Assembly: GCA_025458125.1 (NCBI GenBank)
Contig: JALOTA010000003.1
Span: 1 to 46,760, forward strand
Length of the DNA: 46,760 bases
Direction: 5' to 3'
Source: Hyphomicrobium sp.
GTDB lineage: Bacteria > Pseudomonadota > Alphaproteobacteria > Rhizobiales > Hyphomicrobiaceae
Part shown: piece by piece, positions 30,227 to 40,100 of the stretch
Numbering within the stretch: position 1 is the stretch's first letter
Layout of the letters: each line of letters opens with the position of its first letter
Program-made: the position numbers and the translations under genes
The notes under the pieces: model-generated
What the model saw: only the letters and a program-made list of their open reading frames with translations
Told to the model about the DNA's origin: nothing
Databases searched by the model: none

Positions 30227-30396
30227 ACACAGTCCCGAACCGTGTATTGCTTATCGCCGCGCTAATTTCAAATGCCGGATCGGGAAGGTCCCCGGGTTGC
30301 GGCTGCCGTCAAGGTTTGTTTACCGTCTGCCCGGACCTGACCACATTGGTGCCAATTTACACGGACAGAAATCGTCCAGGGGACGGATCAACCACC

Positions 30397-30543
30397 ATGC
30401 CGAGCCTTATCCGTTTTCTTGTTGTCGTGGTTTCCGTCGCTGCCTTGTTCACCGGCGCGATGTGGGTGCTGGCGACCAAGTACGAGCCAACGCAGCGCGA
30501 AGAGGTCAAGGTCGTGCCGGGCGTCAAGATCCGCAAAGAGTGA
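30397..30543 (+). CDS. Small single-TM histidine kinase-unrelated membrane protein (48 aa, hypothetical)
   Basis: MPSLIRFLVVVVSVAALFTGAMWVLATKYEPTQREEVKVVPGVKIRKE; one N-terminal TM; directly upstream of next CDS. Confidence 0.6.
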   Translation: MPSLIRFLVVVVSVAALFTGAMWVLATKYEPTQREEVKVVPGVKIRKE

Positions 30544-30555
30544 GCCTTTCGGGCC

Positions 30556-32538
30556 ATGCGCTGCATCCTCCGCTCGCTGCTGAGCCTGGTCTTCTGCGGC
30601 GCTCTGGCGACCTGCGGCTGGGCTGGAGCCATTCCAAGCCCATTCGCGGAACCCGAGACGTCCCGCACGCCGGCTGCAAAGCAGCGCCCTGCCGCGCAAA
30701 CGCTGGGAGACGACATCATCAAACCGTCCGAACTTCCGCCTGCAGGGGGCGGAGCAATCGAGACGATCCAGCGGGAATCTCTTGCTCCGCTCGACGCACC
30801 GGCGGCACCTGCCGGCGCGGCCTTGCAGCCGCCGGCCCTAGCCTCCCCACCAGCCGGCGCGGAACCCGTTCGATCAGCACCGGACGCGGGGGCCGATCCC
30901 GCGTCGACGTCCGCGGCACCTAATCCGCCTTCCAATTATCCTTCTGTATATAATGACCGGTCTGGAGAGGTGGCGCGGGGCGACCTCGCACCCGTGATGG
31001 CGCAAGATGGAACGGGGCTGCCTTACGAGTTATGGCAAGGTATGACCATCGAAGAGGTGGAAAAAGCAATCGCGACTCTCGAAATACCACCGCGCTCACC
31101 CGCGCTGCAGGGTTTGTTTCGCAAGCTGATCACTTCGAATGTCCCACCGCCACAAGGCGGCGTGAACGACGTCCGTTTCACTGCTATCCGGGTGGAGGCT
31201 CTCGACCGGTCGGGCTTCATCGACGAGGCCGCCGCCTTGCTTTCGGAGCGCGTTGCGATGCCGGTGAACGATCCGGTTCTCTCGGTGCTGGCCGCGCGCA
31301 CCGCCATCGCGCGTGGCGATCGCGACGCCGGCTGCCGCAATGTCCAGGCCATCAATGCCGGGAAGTCTGCCCTGCCCGCCGGGCTCAAGGGGCAATCCAT
31401 CCTCGTTCGCGCCTACTGCGCCATCGCCTCGGATCAGAAAGAGTCTGCCGAATTGCAGGTGGCGCTGGCGCGCGACGAAGGCGTTGCTGAAAGTGCCGGG
31501 CTCTCTGCCATCGATGCCATATCGGCGGGCTCGAAACCCACGCTCGCAAAGGGACAGAAGGCCGGTCCTGTCGACTGGCGCATCCTTGAACTTGGCGGCG
31601 CCACGGATCCAACCGGGCTCATCGAGACGGCCTCGCCGGGGCTTCTCACGATCCTGGCGCGAGATCCTTCGATCGATCCCGCGCTGCGGCTCGCGGCATT
31701 GGAACGTGCGGCTCAGCTGAATGCTGGCCGTTTCCAGGATCTCGCCGCGGCTTACCGTGCGTTCGGGGGCGGCGCGCCCGGTGCCGAGGGTGCCGCCGGC
31801 CAGGCGACCCGCCACGCCGCGTTGTTCCAGGCGGCGCAGGACGAAGCGACACCCTTAAAGAAAGCCCGGCTCATCCGGTCGTTCCTCGATGAGATGCGGA
31901 CGGCCGGGCTCTACTGGCCAGCCCTGCAAATGATGGCCCCCGCCGCGGCGGCGGTTCCACGCGTGCCCGAGATCGGCTGGTTCACCGAGACAGCCATCGA
32001 GATGGGGCTGGCGTCCGGCGACTTCGGCTCGGTGCGGACCTGGGCGGAATTCGGCGGAACACTCGACGGTCTCCAGGCCGGTCCCCAGAGCTACGCGCAC
32101 TGGCTGGCGCTCGCCGACGTTGTCGATCCGGCTCTCACCGACGGACGCGGGCGCCATCTCGATGCTCTTCAGGATCAGGCGGCCCGTGGCCGATTCACGC
32201 CCGAACAGCTGCACCGGGTGGTCACGGTTCTCGACGCTCTGCAAATCCAGGTTCCGATCCCGTTGTGGGATCTGGCGAGCCGCACACCGCAACCCGACAC
32301 GGGGCACCTGCCCGAGACCGGTGTTCTCAGTGCGCTTTCGGCCGCGGCCAAGAAAAGAGAATTCGGACATACGGTGCTCCTCACCATGCAGTCGGTCGGT
32401 CCAAACGGAGCGGAAGGCGCCCACATCATCGCTCTTGGCGATAGCATTCGTGCTCTGAGAAGCGCCGGTCTCGACAGCGACGCCAGAGCGCTTGCCCTCG
32501 AGGCCCTTTTCATGAGCTGGCCAAGGGTCACAGGTTGA
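30556..32538 (+). CDS. Exported hypothetical protein, alpha-helical repeat-like
   Basis: Signal peptide LLSLVFCGALATCGWAGA, Pro/Ala-rich linker, then long helical body; uninterrupted 660-aa ORF ending 4 nt before xerD. Confidence 0.75.
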   Translation: MRCILRSLLSLVFCGALATCGWAGAIPSPFAEPETSRTPAAKQRPAAQTLGDDIIKPSELPPAGGGAIETIQRESLAPLDAPAAPAGAALQPPALASPPAGAEPVRSAPDAGADPASTSAAPNPPSNYPSVYNDRSGEVARGDLAPVMAQDGTGLPYELWQGMTIEEVEKAIATLEIPPRSPALQGLFRKLITSNVPPPQGGVNDVRFTAIRVEALDRSGFIDEAAALLSERVAMPVNDPVLSVLAARTAIARGDRDAGCRNVQAINAGKSALPAGLKGQSILVRAYCAIASDQKESAELQVALARDEGVAESAGLSAIDAISAGSKPTLAKGQKAGPVDWRILELGGATDPTGLIETASPGLLTILARDPSIDPALRLAALERAAQLNAGRFQDLAAAYRAFGGGAPGAEGAAGQATRHAALFQAAQDEATPLKKARLIRSFLDEMRTAGLYWPALQMMAPAAAAVPRVPEIGWFTETAIEMGLASGDFGSVRTWAEFGGTLDGLQAGPQSYAHWLALADVVDPALTDGRGRHLDALQDQAARGRFTPEQLHRVVTVLDALQIQVPIPLWDLASRTPQPDTGHLPETGVLSALSAAAKKREFGHTVLLTMQSVGPNGAEGAHIIALGDSIRALRSAGLDSDARALALEALFMSWPRVTG

Positions 32539-32542
32539 GGTC

Positions 32543-33484
32543 ATGGCAGCCGACGACGAGGCACTGATCGCGGGCTACCTCGACACGCTCGCTTCCGAGC
32601 GGGGAGCCTCGCAGAACACGCTCGACGCCTACCGGCGCGATCTCCATGATTTCGCGGGCTACCTGCAGACCCATCATGCCGCCGTGCGCAGCGCCCGCCG
32701 CGAGCACGTCGCAGGTTATCTGGAAAAACTGGGGCAAGCAGGACTTTCTCCAGCTTCGCGAGCGAGACGATTGTCGGCATTGCGACAGCTCTACAAGCAT
32801 CTCGAAGCGGACGGGTTGGTGGACGAAAACCCGGCTTCCGGCGCACGGGCCCCGAAACTCGGCCGGCCTTTGCCGAAAACTCTGTCAGTGTCAGAAGTCG
32901 ATCGCCTGATGCAATCGGCTTCGCGTGCCATCGAGGGCAAAACGGGCCGGGAATTCGCCAGCGCGGTGCGGTTCCACGCACTCCTCGAAATGCTCTATGC
33001 CACGGGCATGCGCGTCAGCGAGCTCGTTTCGTTGCCCCGCGCCGTGCTCAGCGGCGATGCGCGGGTTCTCGTCATAAAGGGCAAGGGCGGCAGAGAGCGG
33101 CTCGTGCCGCTGAACAGCGCCGCCAGACAGGCGCTCGATCGCTATCTGGCACTCGGCAGCGACCCTGAGGAGGGCCTGTCGCCCCTGTTGCCGACGAAGT
33201 GGCTGTTTCCGTCGCGCGGCGCGGAAGGACACGTGACGCGCCAGGCATTCGCGCTCGAATTGAAGTCATGCGCGCAATCGGCTGGTCTAGATCCAGAGCG
33301 CGTCTCTCCCCATGTTCTCAGGCATGCCTTCGCGAGCCATCTTCTGGATCGGGGCGCCGATCTTCGCACGGTCCAGCAGTTGCTTGGACATGCGGACATC
33401 TCGACCACGGAAATCTACACGCATGTTCTGGAAGAGCGATTGAAGAAGATCGTTTTCGAACACCACCCGCTTGCCAAGAAGTGA
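32543..33484 (+). CDS. xerD: Tyrosine recombinase XerD
   Basis: LATGMRVSEL-type LYATGMRVSELVSLP, HVLRHAFASHLLDRGADLRTVQQLLGHADISTTEIYTHV catalytic motifs. Confidence 0.95.
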   Translation: MAADDEALIAGYLDTLASERGASQNTLDAYRRDLHDFAGYLQTHHAAVRSARREHVAGYLEKLGQAGLSPASRARRLSALRQLYKHLEADGLVDENPASGARAPKLGRPLPKTLSVSEVDRLMQSASRAIEGKTGREFASAVRFHALLEMLYATGMRVSELVSLPRAVLSGDARVLVIKGKGGRERLVPLNSAARQALDRYLALGSDPEEGLSPLLPTKWLFPSRGAEGHVTRQAFALELKSCAQSAGLDPERVSPHVLRHAFASHLLDRGADLRTVQQLLGHADISTTEIYTHVLEERLKKIVFEHHPLAKK

Positions 33485-33487
33485 CCG

Positions 33488-34501
33488 TCAGCGGCCGAAC
33501 ATCTGGTCAGCGAGAGTGTTGATCCCTTCCCGGAGCGCATCGAAAATCCCCGGCTCGGTCATGGCGTGGCCGGCACGCTCCACAAAGCGGAGCCGGCATT
33601 GTGAGCCCCAGGCGGCCGCGACGGCTTCGGCAGCGGCCGGTGGACAGAGCAGATCATAGCGGCCCTGCACGAGCACGCCGGGAATGCCGCTCAGCCGCCA
33701 TGTCTCATCGAGAAGCTGTCCCGGCCGAAGGAAGAAATTATTGGCGATATAGTGAGCTTCGAGGATGGGTGTCGGCGGCGTCCGCGCTCCCTTGGCCGAG
33801 CTTCGCTCGGGAAGGACGGGTGCCGACGGGACCAATTCAGAAAGAGCGCGTTCGTATGCGTTCCAGACAACCGCAGCGGGGACATGAACATTGGGATCCG
33901 GATCAAGCAACCGCGCCACATAGGCGCCGAGCGGATCGGATCGTTCGGCGACGGGAAGCTCGTGGACAAAGGCGCGGAAGAGTTCGGGGCGGAAGCGCTT
34001 CGGGCCCTCCAGGAACGCCCAACGGATTTCCTCGTCCGTGCCGAGAAAGATCGCGCGCAGCACGAGGCCTGAAACCCGTTCTGGATGCGCTTGCGCATAG
34101 GCGAGGCCGAGCGTGGACCCCCACGAGCCACCGACGACGAGCCAGCGCTCGATTCCCAGATAAGTTCTGATCCGCTCGATATCGGCAATCTGATCGGCCG
34201 TCGTGTTCGAACGGGTGCAAAGATAGGGATGACTGCGCCCCGCGCCGCGTTGATCGAAGAGGATCGCGCGGAAGCGGCCTGGGTCGAACAGGTCGCGATG
34301 CGAATGCTGGGCGCCGCTGCCCGGCCCACCGTGCAGGAAAACAGCCGGTATGCCTGTTCGATCACCACATTGTTCCACATAAAGCCAATGACCATCTCCG
34401 GCGCTCAGCATCACCGCATCGAATGGACGTTGTGGGGTACGCGTTTCGCTCACGAAAGGGGCCTTGTTTCTGTTGCTCGATTTCCAGTCAGCGTACGGCA
34501 T
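33488..34501 (-). CDS. pip: Prolyl aminopeptidase (proline iminopeptidase)
   Basis: VFLHGGPGSGAQHSHRDLFDPGRFRAILFDQRGAGRSHP...VVGGSWGSTLGLAYAQAHPERV. Confidence 0.95.
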   Translation of the reverse strand: MPYADWKSSNRNKAPFVSETRTPQRPFDAVMLSAGDGHWLYVEQCGDRTGIPAVFLHGGPGSGAQHSHRDLFDPGRFRAILFDQRGAGRSHPYLCTRSNTTADQIADIERIRTYLGIERWLVVGGSWGSTLGLAYAQAHPERVSGLVLRAIFLGTDEEIRWAFLEGPKRFRPELFRAFVHELPVAERSDPLGAYVARLLDPDPNVHVPAAVVWNAYERALSELVPSAPVLPERSSAKGARTPPTPILEAHYIANNFFLRPGQLLDETWRLSGIPGVLVQGRYDLLCPPAAAEAVAAAWGSQCRLRFVERAGHAMTEPGIFDALREGINTLADQMFGR

Positions 34502-34520
34502 CGGACGGATATTGGCAGTT

Positions 34521-35420
34521 TCAGTGATCCCGATCTTGAACCCGCAATTCCTTTACGCCCAGTGCGTCGGCGAGCCGCGCGCTGGCAGAACCGGGCTGCA
34601 GCGGCTTCTGCTGGCTTTCATGCGGGGCCCAGGCGGTCATCACCAGCATTTCAAAGGTCGCGGGAATTCTGCCGTCCGGATCCCTAAAGCGTTCGGCGTA
34701 GATCTCTTCGACACGCTGCAGAATATGGCGGCCGACTGGGACACGCCGGCGGTCGCGCAGCACGTTGCCGGCGCCCATCGCGCGCAATTCCAGCATAAGG
34801 GCGAGCGCGGAAGGGTAGCGGACCCTGAAGCTGTCGGAGTCGACGACGGGCAGAGCGAATCCGGCCCGCTGCAACAGGCCACCGAGATCGCGCACATCCG
34901 CGAAAGGCGCGACACGGGGCGAGGCGCCGCCGTAGACCTGGGCTTCTGCTTCCAGCCAGGACTGTCTCAGTTCGTGCAGTGTTGCGCCGCCGAACATTCC
35001 TCCGAGGAAGAGGCCGTCGGGCTTCAGGCAGTGGCGAATCTGGAGAAGCGTCCCCGGCAGATCGTTGACGAACTGGAGCGTGAGCGGTGCAATGACAAGA
35101 TCGAAGCTCTGCTCGGCGAATGGAAGAGCCTCCTCGTCGGCCAGCACGCGCAGGTCCGATTGCGGGCCGAGGAGATCGAGCACTGTTTCGGCCTCCACGA
35201 TCATTCTCAGGCCGTGCCGTTGCAGAAGCGCGCCGATCGCAGCGCCTTGCGCCCCAAGCACCAGTGCGGAGCTAAAGCTGCGCCGAATGAGGCTCAGCCG
35301 TTCTTCCAAATCCTGACAAAACCGGTCGAGCAAAAAATCGTGATCGCGCATGTGAGGCGCAGCGCGACGGCGTCTCAATCGCAGGAGGCCACGATCAAAA
35401 ATGTCGTGCGGGTTATTCAT
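34521..35420 (-). CDS. SAM-dependent methyltransferase (BioC/NDUFAF5-like)
   Basis: FDRGLLRLRRRRAAPHMRDHDFLLDRFCQDLEERLSLIRRSF...AEQSFDLVIAPLTLQFVNDLPGTLLQIRHCLKPDGLFLGGMFGG. Confidence 0.88.
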   Translation of the reverse strand: MNNPHDIFDRGLLRLRRRRAAPHMRDHDFLLDRFCQDLEERLSLIRRSFSSALVLGAQGAAIGALLQRHGLRMIVEAETVLDLLGPQSDLRVLADEEALPFAEQSFDLVIAPLTLQFVNDLPGTLLQIRHCLKPDGLFLGGMFGGATLHELRQSWLEAEAQVYGGASPRVAPFADVRDLGGLLQRAGFALPVVDSDSFRVRYPSALALMLELRAMGAGNVLRDRRRVPVGRHILQRVEEIYAERFRDPDGRIPATFEMLVMTAWAPHESQQKPLQPGSASARLADALGVKELRVQDRDH

Positions 35421-35474
35421 CGCTCAGATCACCTGGGCACTCGCGCCGGCCGATGGTTCCGACTAACATAGGGT

Positions 35475-36278
35475 ATGGCAGGACGTGACTTCAAAATAGC
35501 CGAACCGGCGGGTGGGATCGGTCGCGCGCGTTTCAAGGCCCGTCTCCGGCGCACATGGTCTTCCCTGTCCGACCTCATCCTGCCGCCGGTCTGCCTCAGT
35601 TGCCATGTCCCGATGACGGCGCACGATACGTTGTGCGCCTCCTGCTGGAGCGGTATCGACTTCATACGGCCTCCGCTCTGCGACCGTCTCGGCCTTCCTT
35701 TGCCTTTCGCCACGGGAGAGGTGTCGCTTTCCGCCGCAGCGATGGCCGCCCCTCCGGCTTACGATCAGGCGCGAGCGGCCGCGCACTATGCGGGGTTGAT
35801 GCGGCGCCTAATCCACGACCTCAAATTTCATGACCGGGACGACCTCACGCGTCTCCTAGGGGTATGGCTGGTGGATGCCGGCAAGGACATTCTGGCTATC
35901 GCGGATCTTGTCGTCCCCATTCCGCTCAGCCGGTCGCGACTGCTCCGCCGCCGCTTCAATCAGGCGGCACGGCTGGGTGGCGAGGTTTCCCGGCGGACTG
36001 GTGTGCCTGCCGACCCGCTGTCGCTGGTTCGGGTCCGATCCACCGCGTCGCAGGTCGGTCTGAGCCGCCGCGAACGCGAGGAGAACGTGCGCGGCGCCTT
36101 TGCGGTCCGTGAAGATAGACGAGAACGGATCGAGGGCCGGAGGATCGTGCTGATCGACGACGTCGTGACCACGGGGGCGACCGTGTCGGCCGCCACCCGC
36201 GCGCTGCGCCGGGCAGGCGCCGAACACGTCTCGGTTCTGGCGCTGGCCCTTGCGACGGGCGAGGGGACCACCGAGTAG
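35475..36278 (+). CDS. comF: ComF family phosphoribosyltransferase-like protein
   Basis: PPVCLSCHVPMTAHDTLCASCWSGIDFIRPPLC...RRIVLIDDVVTTGATVSAATRALRRAGA. Confidence 0.92.
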   Translation: MAGRDFKIAEPAGGIGRARFKARLRRTWSSLSDLILPPVCLSCHVPMTAHDTLCASCWSGIDFIRPPLCDRLGLPLPFATGEVSLSAAAMAAPPAYDQARAAAHYAGLMRRLIHDLKFHDRDDLTRLLGVWLVDAGKDILAIADLVVPIPLSRSRLLRRRFNQAARLGGEVSRRTGVPADPLSLVRVRSTASQVGLSRREREENVRGAFAVREDRRERIEGRRIVLIDDVVTTGATVSAATRALRRAGAEHVSVLALALATGEGTTE

Positions 36279-36339
36279 GGGCACGAGATGGCCGGCAATG
36301 CCTGAAACCGGCCCATGATTAAAAGTTAGAAAACCACCG

Positions 36340-36362
36340 GACTGCGGCATCCGCGGTCTTTT
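36340..36362 (+). terminator. Terminator-like hairpin after comF
   Basis: gactgcgg-cat-ccgcggtc (one G-U pair) followed by TTTT. Confidence 0.5.
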
Positions 36363-36425
36363 CCGCAAGGCCTGTCGCACCCTATTATGACGGCGCTGGT
36401 GCAAGCTTGGAGGGCCGCGCACACG

Positions 36426-36680
36426 ATGCAGAAAGTCGTCATCTACACCGCCGAGTACTGCCCTTACTGTCACCTCGCCAAGGAACTTCTGCGCACCAAA
36501 GGTGCCATGTTCGAAGAGATCGACGTGACAGGGAACACGCAACTGCGCTCGGAGATGTCGGCGCGGGCCGGCCGCTCGACGGTGCCGCAGATCTGGATCG
36601 GCGAGACGCACGTTGGCGGTTGCGACGATCTTCATGCGCTCGACCGTAACGGCAAGCTCGACGGTCTACTTACGGCCTAG
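36426..36680 (+). CDS. grxC: Glutaredoxin 3
   Basis: MQKVVIYTAEYCPYCHLAKELLRTKGAMFEEIDV...GRSTVPQIWIGETHVGGCDDLHAL; CPYC active site. Confidence 0.96.
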   Translation: MQKVVIYTAEYCPYCHLAKELLRTKGAMFEEIDVTGNTQLRSEMSARAGRSTVPQIWIGETHVGGCDDLHALDRNGKLDGLLTA

Positions 36681-36728
36681 CCCAGCACGGCCTCGGCACA
36701 AATCGCTACCGTTTGTTCGAAGGGTTCC

Positions 36729-37583
36729 ATGTCTCATTCCAACACCGGCCGGACGTTCCGAGCCGCTCTCGTGCAACTCTGCTCCGGGCGTGATGTGGAC
36801 CGGAATATCGCGGATGCCGTGGCGCTGATCCGTGAAGCGGCTGCAGGTGGCGCGGACTATGTGCAGACGCCCGAAGTCACGACACTCATGGAACTGGAGA
36901 CGGCGAAGCTGTTCGCGGCCGTCGAGCCGGAGGATGGCAACCGGGCGCTCGCGCAATTCCAGGCCCTGGCCGAAGAATTGAAGATCTGGCTGCACATTGG
37001 ATCGATGCCGGTGAAGGTCGCGGCGGACAAGATCGCCAACCGCGCCTACCTGCTCCGGCCTGACGGCGGCATCGCGGCGAGCTACGACAAGATTCATATG
37101 TTCGACGTCGATCTCCCGGGCGGCGAGAGCTATCGAGAAAGCAAGAATTACCGGCCGGGCGAACGGGCGGTCGTCGCCGAACTGCCGTGGGGAGGACTGG
37201 GCCTGTCGATCTGTTACGACCTGCGCTTTCCTCATCTCTACCGCGCATTGGCGAAATCGGGGGCGAAGTTCCTCGCCGTTCCGGCCGCCTTCACCAAGGT
37301 CACCGGCGAGGCGCACTGGCACACGCTGCTCAGGGCGCGGGCGATCGAATGTCAGTGCTATGTCTTCGCTGCGGCCCAGGGCGGGCGGCACGAGCACGGC
37401 CGCGATACGTTCGGTCACAGCCTCATCATCTCGCCGTGGGGACAGGTTCTGGCCGAGGCCGGCGTTCAGCCCTCAGTCATCTTCGCCGATATAGACTTGA
37501 ACGCGGTCGAGGACGCTCGATCTCGCGTACCTTCCCTGGGGCACGACCGCCCATTCACGGTCGAGAACCGGAGCGGAGCATGA
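36729..37583 (+). CDS. Carbon-nitrogen hydrolase (Nit2/omega-amidase-like)
   Basis: TPEVTTLMEL, GLSICYDLRFPHLYRALAKSGAKFLAVPAAFTKVTGEAHWHTLLRARAIECQCYVFAAAQ. Confidence 0.92.
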   Translation: MSHSNTGRTFRAALVQLCSGRDVDRNIADAVALIREAAAGGADYVQTPEVTTLMELETAKLFAAVEPEDGNRALAQFQALAEELKIWLHIGSMPVKVAADKIANRAYLLRPDGGIAASYDKIHMFDVDLPGGESYRESKNYRPGERAVVAELPWGGLGLSICYDLRFPHLYRALAKSGAKFLAVPAAFTKVTGEAHWHTLLRARAIECQCYVFAAAQGGRHEHGRDTFGHSLIISPWGQVLAEAGVQPSVIFADIDLNAVEDARSRVPSLGHDRPFTVENRSGA

Positions 37584-37946
37584 TCAAGTACAGCCTTGTC
37601 TGCGGGACCGGTCACGAATTCGATGCCTGGTTTCAAAACAGCAGCGCGTTCGACGTTCAAAGTGCCCGAAGCGCCTGCAGTAACGTCCTCGGACGTGGCT
37701 GCGCCCACGGCCCATGCCTATATACCGCCGGCCATCGCCGAGATCGTCCGCAAGATCAGGTCCGAGATCGAGAAGCGTGCGGACTACGTCGGTCCGCGTT
37801 TCGCCGAGGAGGCTCGAAAGATCCACTACGCGGAGGCGCCGGAACGCGGGATATACGGAGAAGCGTCGCCCGAGCAAGTCGCTGAACTCGATGAAGAGGG
37901 TATCAACGTCTTCGCCCTGCCCGTCCTGCCGGAAGAACGGAACTGA
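37580..37946 (+). pseudogene. DUF1178 family gene, apparently frameshifted with an internal deletion
   Basis: Frame from ATG 37580 encodes DUF1178 N-terminus MIKYSLVCGTGHEFDAWFQNSSAFDVQ; a different frame encodes the family C-terminus APAVTSS...SEIEKRADYVGPRFAEEARKIHYAEAPERGIYGEASPEQVAELDEEGINVFALPVLPEERN; the CPxCGS segment expected between them is absent. Confidence 0.8.
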
Positions 37947-38033
37947 AGTCCCGGCCCTTACATAAAACCTTCAAGCTTGGCGCGTAGCGAAGTTCTGCTT
38001 CGCGCTGCCATATCCACTGACGGAAACCTTCTC

Positions 38034-40001
38034 ATGACGTCACCGCCGGTCCTGCCGAACCTCCCGCTTGACGAGGGGGAAGACGAGCCGGCCAATCCAT
38101 CCAGCAACCGGACCTTCGGCGATGTGCTGGCCGAGCGGCTGTCGCGCCGCGATCTGATGCGTGGCGCACTCGCCGTATCGGTGGCCGCGACCGTGGCCGC
38201 TCCGCTGACCATGAGCGGCGCAAAGCCGGCAGCGGCTGAAAACGCCTCGCCGGTATCGCGCTTCGACTTTGCGGAGGTGGCTGCAGGATCGGATGAAACG
38301 CACCATGTCGCCGCCGGCTATAATGCCGACATTCTGGTTCGCTGGGGCGACCCCGTGCTGCCCGGCGCTGCGCCGTTCGATCCGGCACGACCGTCGGCTT
38401 CGTCGCAAGAGCAGCAGTTCGGCTACAACAACGATTTTATCGGCTTTATTCCGCTCGACGGCGGACGCGACCGCGGGCTCCTCGTCGTCAATCACGAATA
38501 CACGAGCGACGAGCTCATGTATTTTGGCCTGACAGGCGACAAGCGCGCCGATCGCGTGAAGGCTCTCTCCGACGAGCAGATCCGCGCGTCGATGGCGGCT
38601 CACGGCGGCAGCATCATCGAGGTCGAGCGGGTCGATGGCCGTTGGCGCGCCGTGCCTGATTCCAAGTACGCCCGCCGCATCACCGCTTCGACACCGATGC
38701 AGATCTCCGGCCCTGCCGCCGGACATCCCCTGATGAGAACCAACGCCGATCCCCCAGGCACGAAGGTTCTGGGCATGCTCAACAACTGCGCCGGCGGCGT
38801 GACGCCGTGGGGCACCTGGCTGACGTGCGAAGAAAACGTCAATTACTACTTTTCGAACAAGGACGCTGCCGCAGCCTCGCCCCTGGCGAAAGCCTACAGC
38901 CGCTATGGCGTTCCTGAAGGTTTTTATCCGTGGAACCGTGTGGATGGGCGTTTTGATGTCGGCACAGAGCCGAACGAGTGCCACCGGTTCGGTTGGGTTG
39001 TGGAGATCGACCCTCTCGACCCCGCGTCGACGCCAAGAAAGCGCACCGCGCTTGGCCGCTTCAAGCATGAGGGTGCTGGCAACGTGGTCAACAAGGATGG
39101 CCGGTTCGTCGTCTATCAGGGCGACGACCAGAGGTTCGATTACGTCTACAAATTCGTGACCGAGGGCCGCGTTGATACCAGCAATCGCGTTGCAAACATG
39201 GATCTCCTCGACGCCGGGACACTGTATGTCGCCCGCTTCGATGCGAATGGACGCGGAGAATGGCTGGCGCTGCGTTCGGGCGACCCGCGGCTTGAGGAGT
39301 TCGCCGACCAGGGGCAGATTCTCATCCATGCCCGGCTGGCCTCAGACCGGCTGGGCGCGACGAAGATGGACCGGCCGGAGGACGTGGAAGCGAACCCGCG
39401 AACGGGCAAGGTCTACGTCATGCTGACCAACAACGACAAAAGAACTGCGGCAGAGACCGAGGCCGCCAACCCGCGAGCCGCGAACCGCTTTGGGCATATC
39501 GTAGAAATCACGCCCGACAGCGGCGACCACGCGTCGACAGGGTTCTCGTGGGAAATCCTGGTGAAGTGCGGAGACCCGTCCGTTGCCGCCGTCGGCGCTA
39601 CCTTCAATCCCGCCACGACCGCCGACGGCTGGTTCGGGATGCCGGACAACTGCGCCGTTGATGCAGATGGGCGCCTGTGGGTCGCCACCGACGGGAATAA
39701 CGCTGAGATCACTGGTAGGACCGACGGCCTTTTCTCCATGGAGACGGACGGGGCACTGCGAGGAACGTCCAAGCTGTTTTTCCGCTGCCCGGTCGGGGCG
39801 GAGCTATGCGGTCCCTGCTTCACGCCCGATCTGGAAACCCTGTTCGTCGCCGTCCAGCATCCCGGCGAGAGCGAGGACCCCAAGGTTCTGGCCACCGCGG
39901 AGACGCCCACGACGCGCTGGCCCGACTTCAAGGACGGAATGCCACCGCGTCCGAGCGTGGTTGCCATCACCCGGCGTGGCGGTGGCAAGATCGGGGTTTA
40001 A
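38034..40001 (+). CDS. phoX: PhoX family alkaline phosphatase, Tat-exported
   Basis: Tat-like SRRDLMRGALAVSVAATVAAPL; VVNHEYTSDELMYFG, NNCAGGVTPWGTWLTCEENVNYYF, GWVVEIDPLDP...RKRTALGRFKHEGA; start taken at MTSPPVL. Confidence 0.9.
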   Translation: MTSPPVLPNLPLDEGEDEPANPSSNRTFGDVLAERLSRRDLMRGALAVSVAATVAAPLTMSGAKPAAAENASPVSRFDFAEVAAGSDETHHVAAGYNADILVRWGDPVLPGAAPFDPARPSASSQEQQFGYNNDFIGFIPLDGGRDRGLLVVNHEYTSDELMYFGLTGDKRADRVKALSDEQIRASMAAHGGSIIEVERVDGRWRAVPDSKYARRITASTPMQISGPAAGHPLMRTNADPPGTKVLGMLNNCAGGVTPWGTWLTCEENVNYYFSNKDAAAASPLAKAYSRYGVPEGFYPWNRVDGRFDVGTEPNECHRFGWVVEIDPLDPASTPRKRTALGRFKHEGAGNVVNKDGRFVVYQGDDQRFDYVYKFVTEGRVDTSNRVANMDLLDAGTLYVARFDANGRGEWLALRSGDPRLEEFADQGQILIHARLASDRLGATKMDRPEDVEANPRTGKVYVMLTNNDKRTAAETEAANPRAANRFGHIVEITPDSGDHASTGFSWEILVKCGDPSVAAVGATFNPATTADGWFGMPDNCAVDADGRLWVATDGNNAEITGRTDGLFSMETDGALRGTSKLFFRCPVGAELCGPCFTPDLETLFVAVQHPGESEDPKVLATAETPTTRWPDFKDGMPPRPSVVAITRRGGGKIGV

Positions 40002-40100
40002 GGTATTCCATGCCCGGCAGGTCCGTGCACGCTGCTAGCTCCTAGAAAAGAACTCAACCGTCTGTTTTGATTTGTTTTTTATTCGAGCTGGGGTTGCCGG

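Noticed and set aside
38040-39329. 429-aa minus-strand ORF
   Set aside because: Antisense shadow of phoX with atypical composition.
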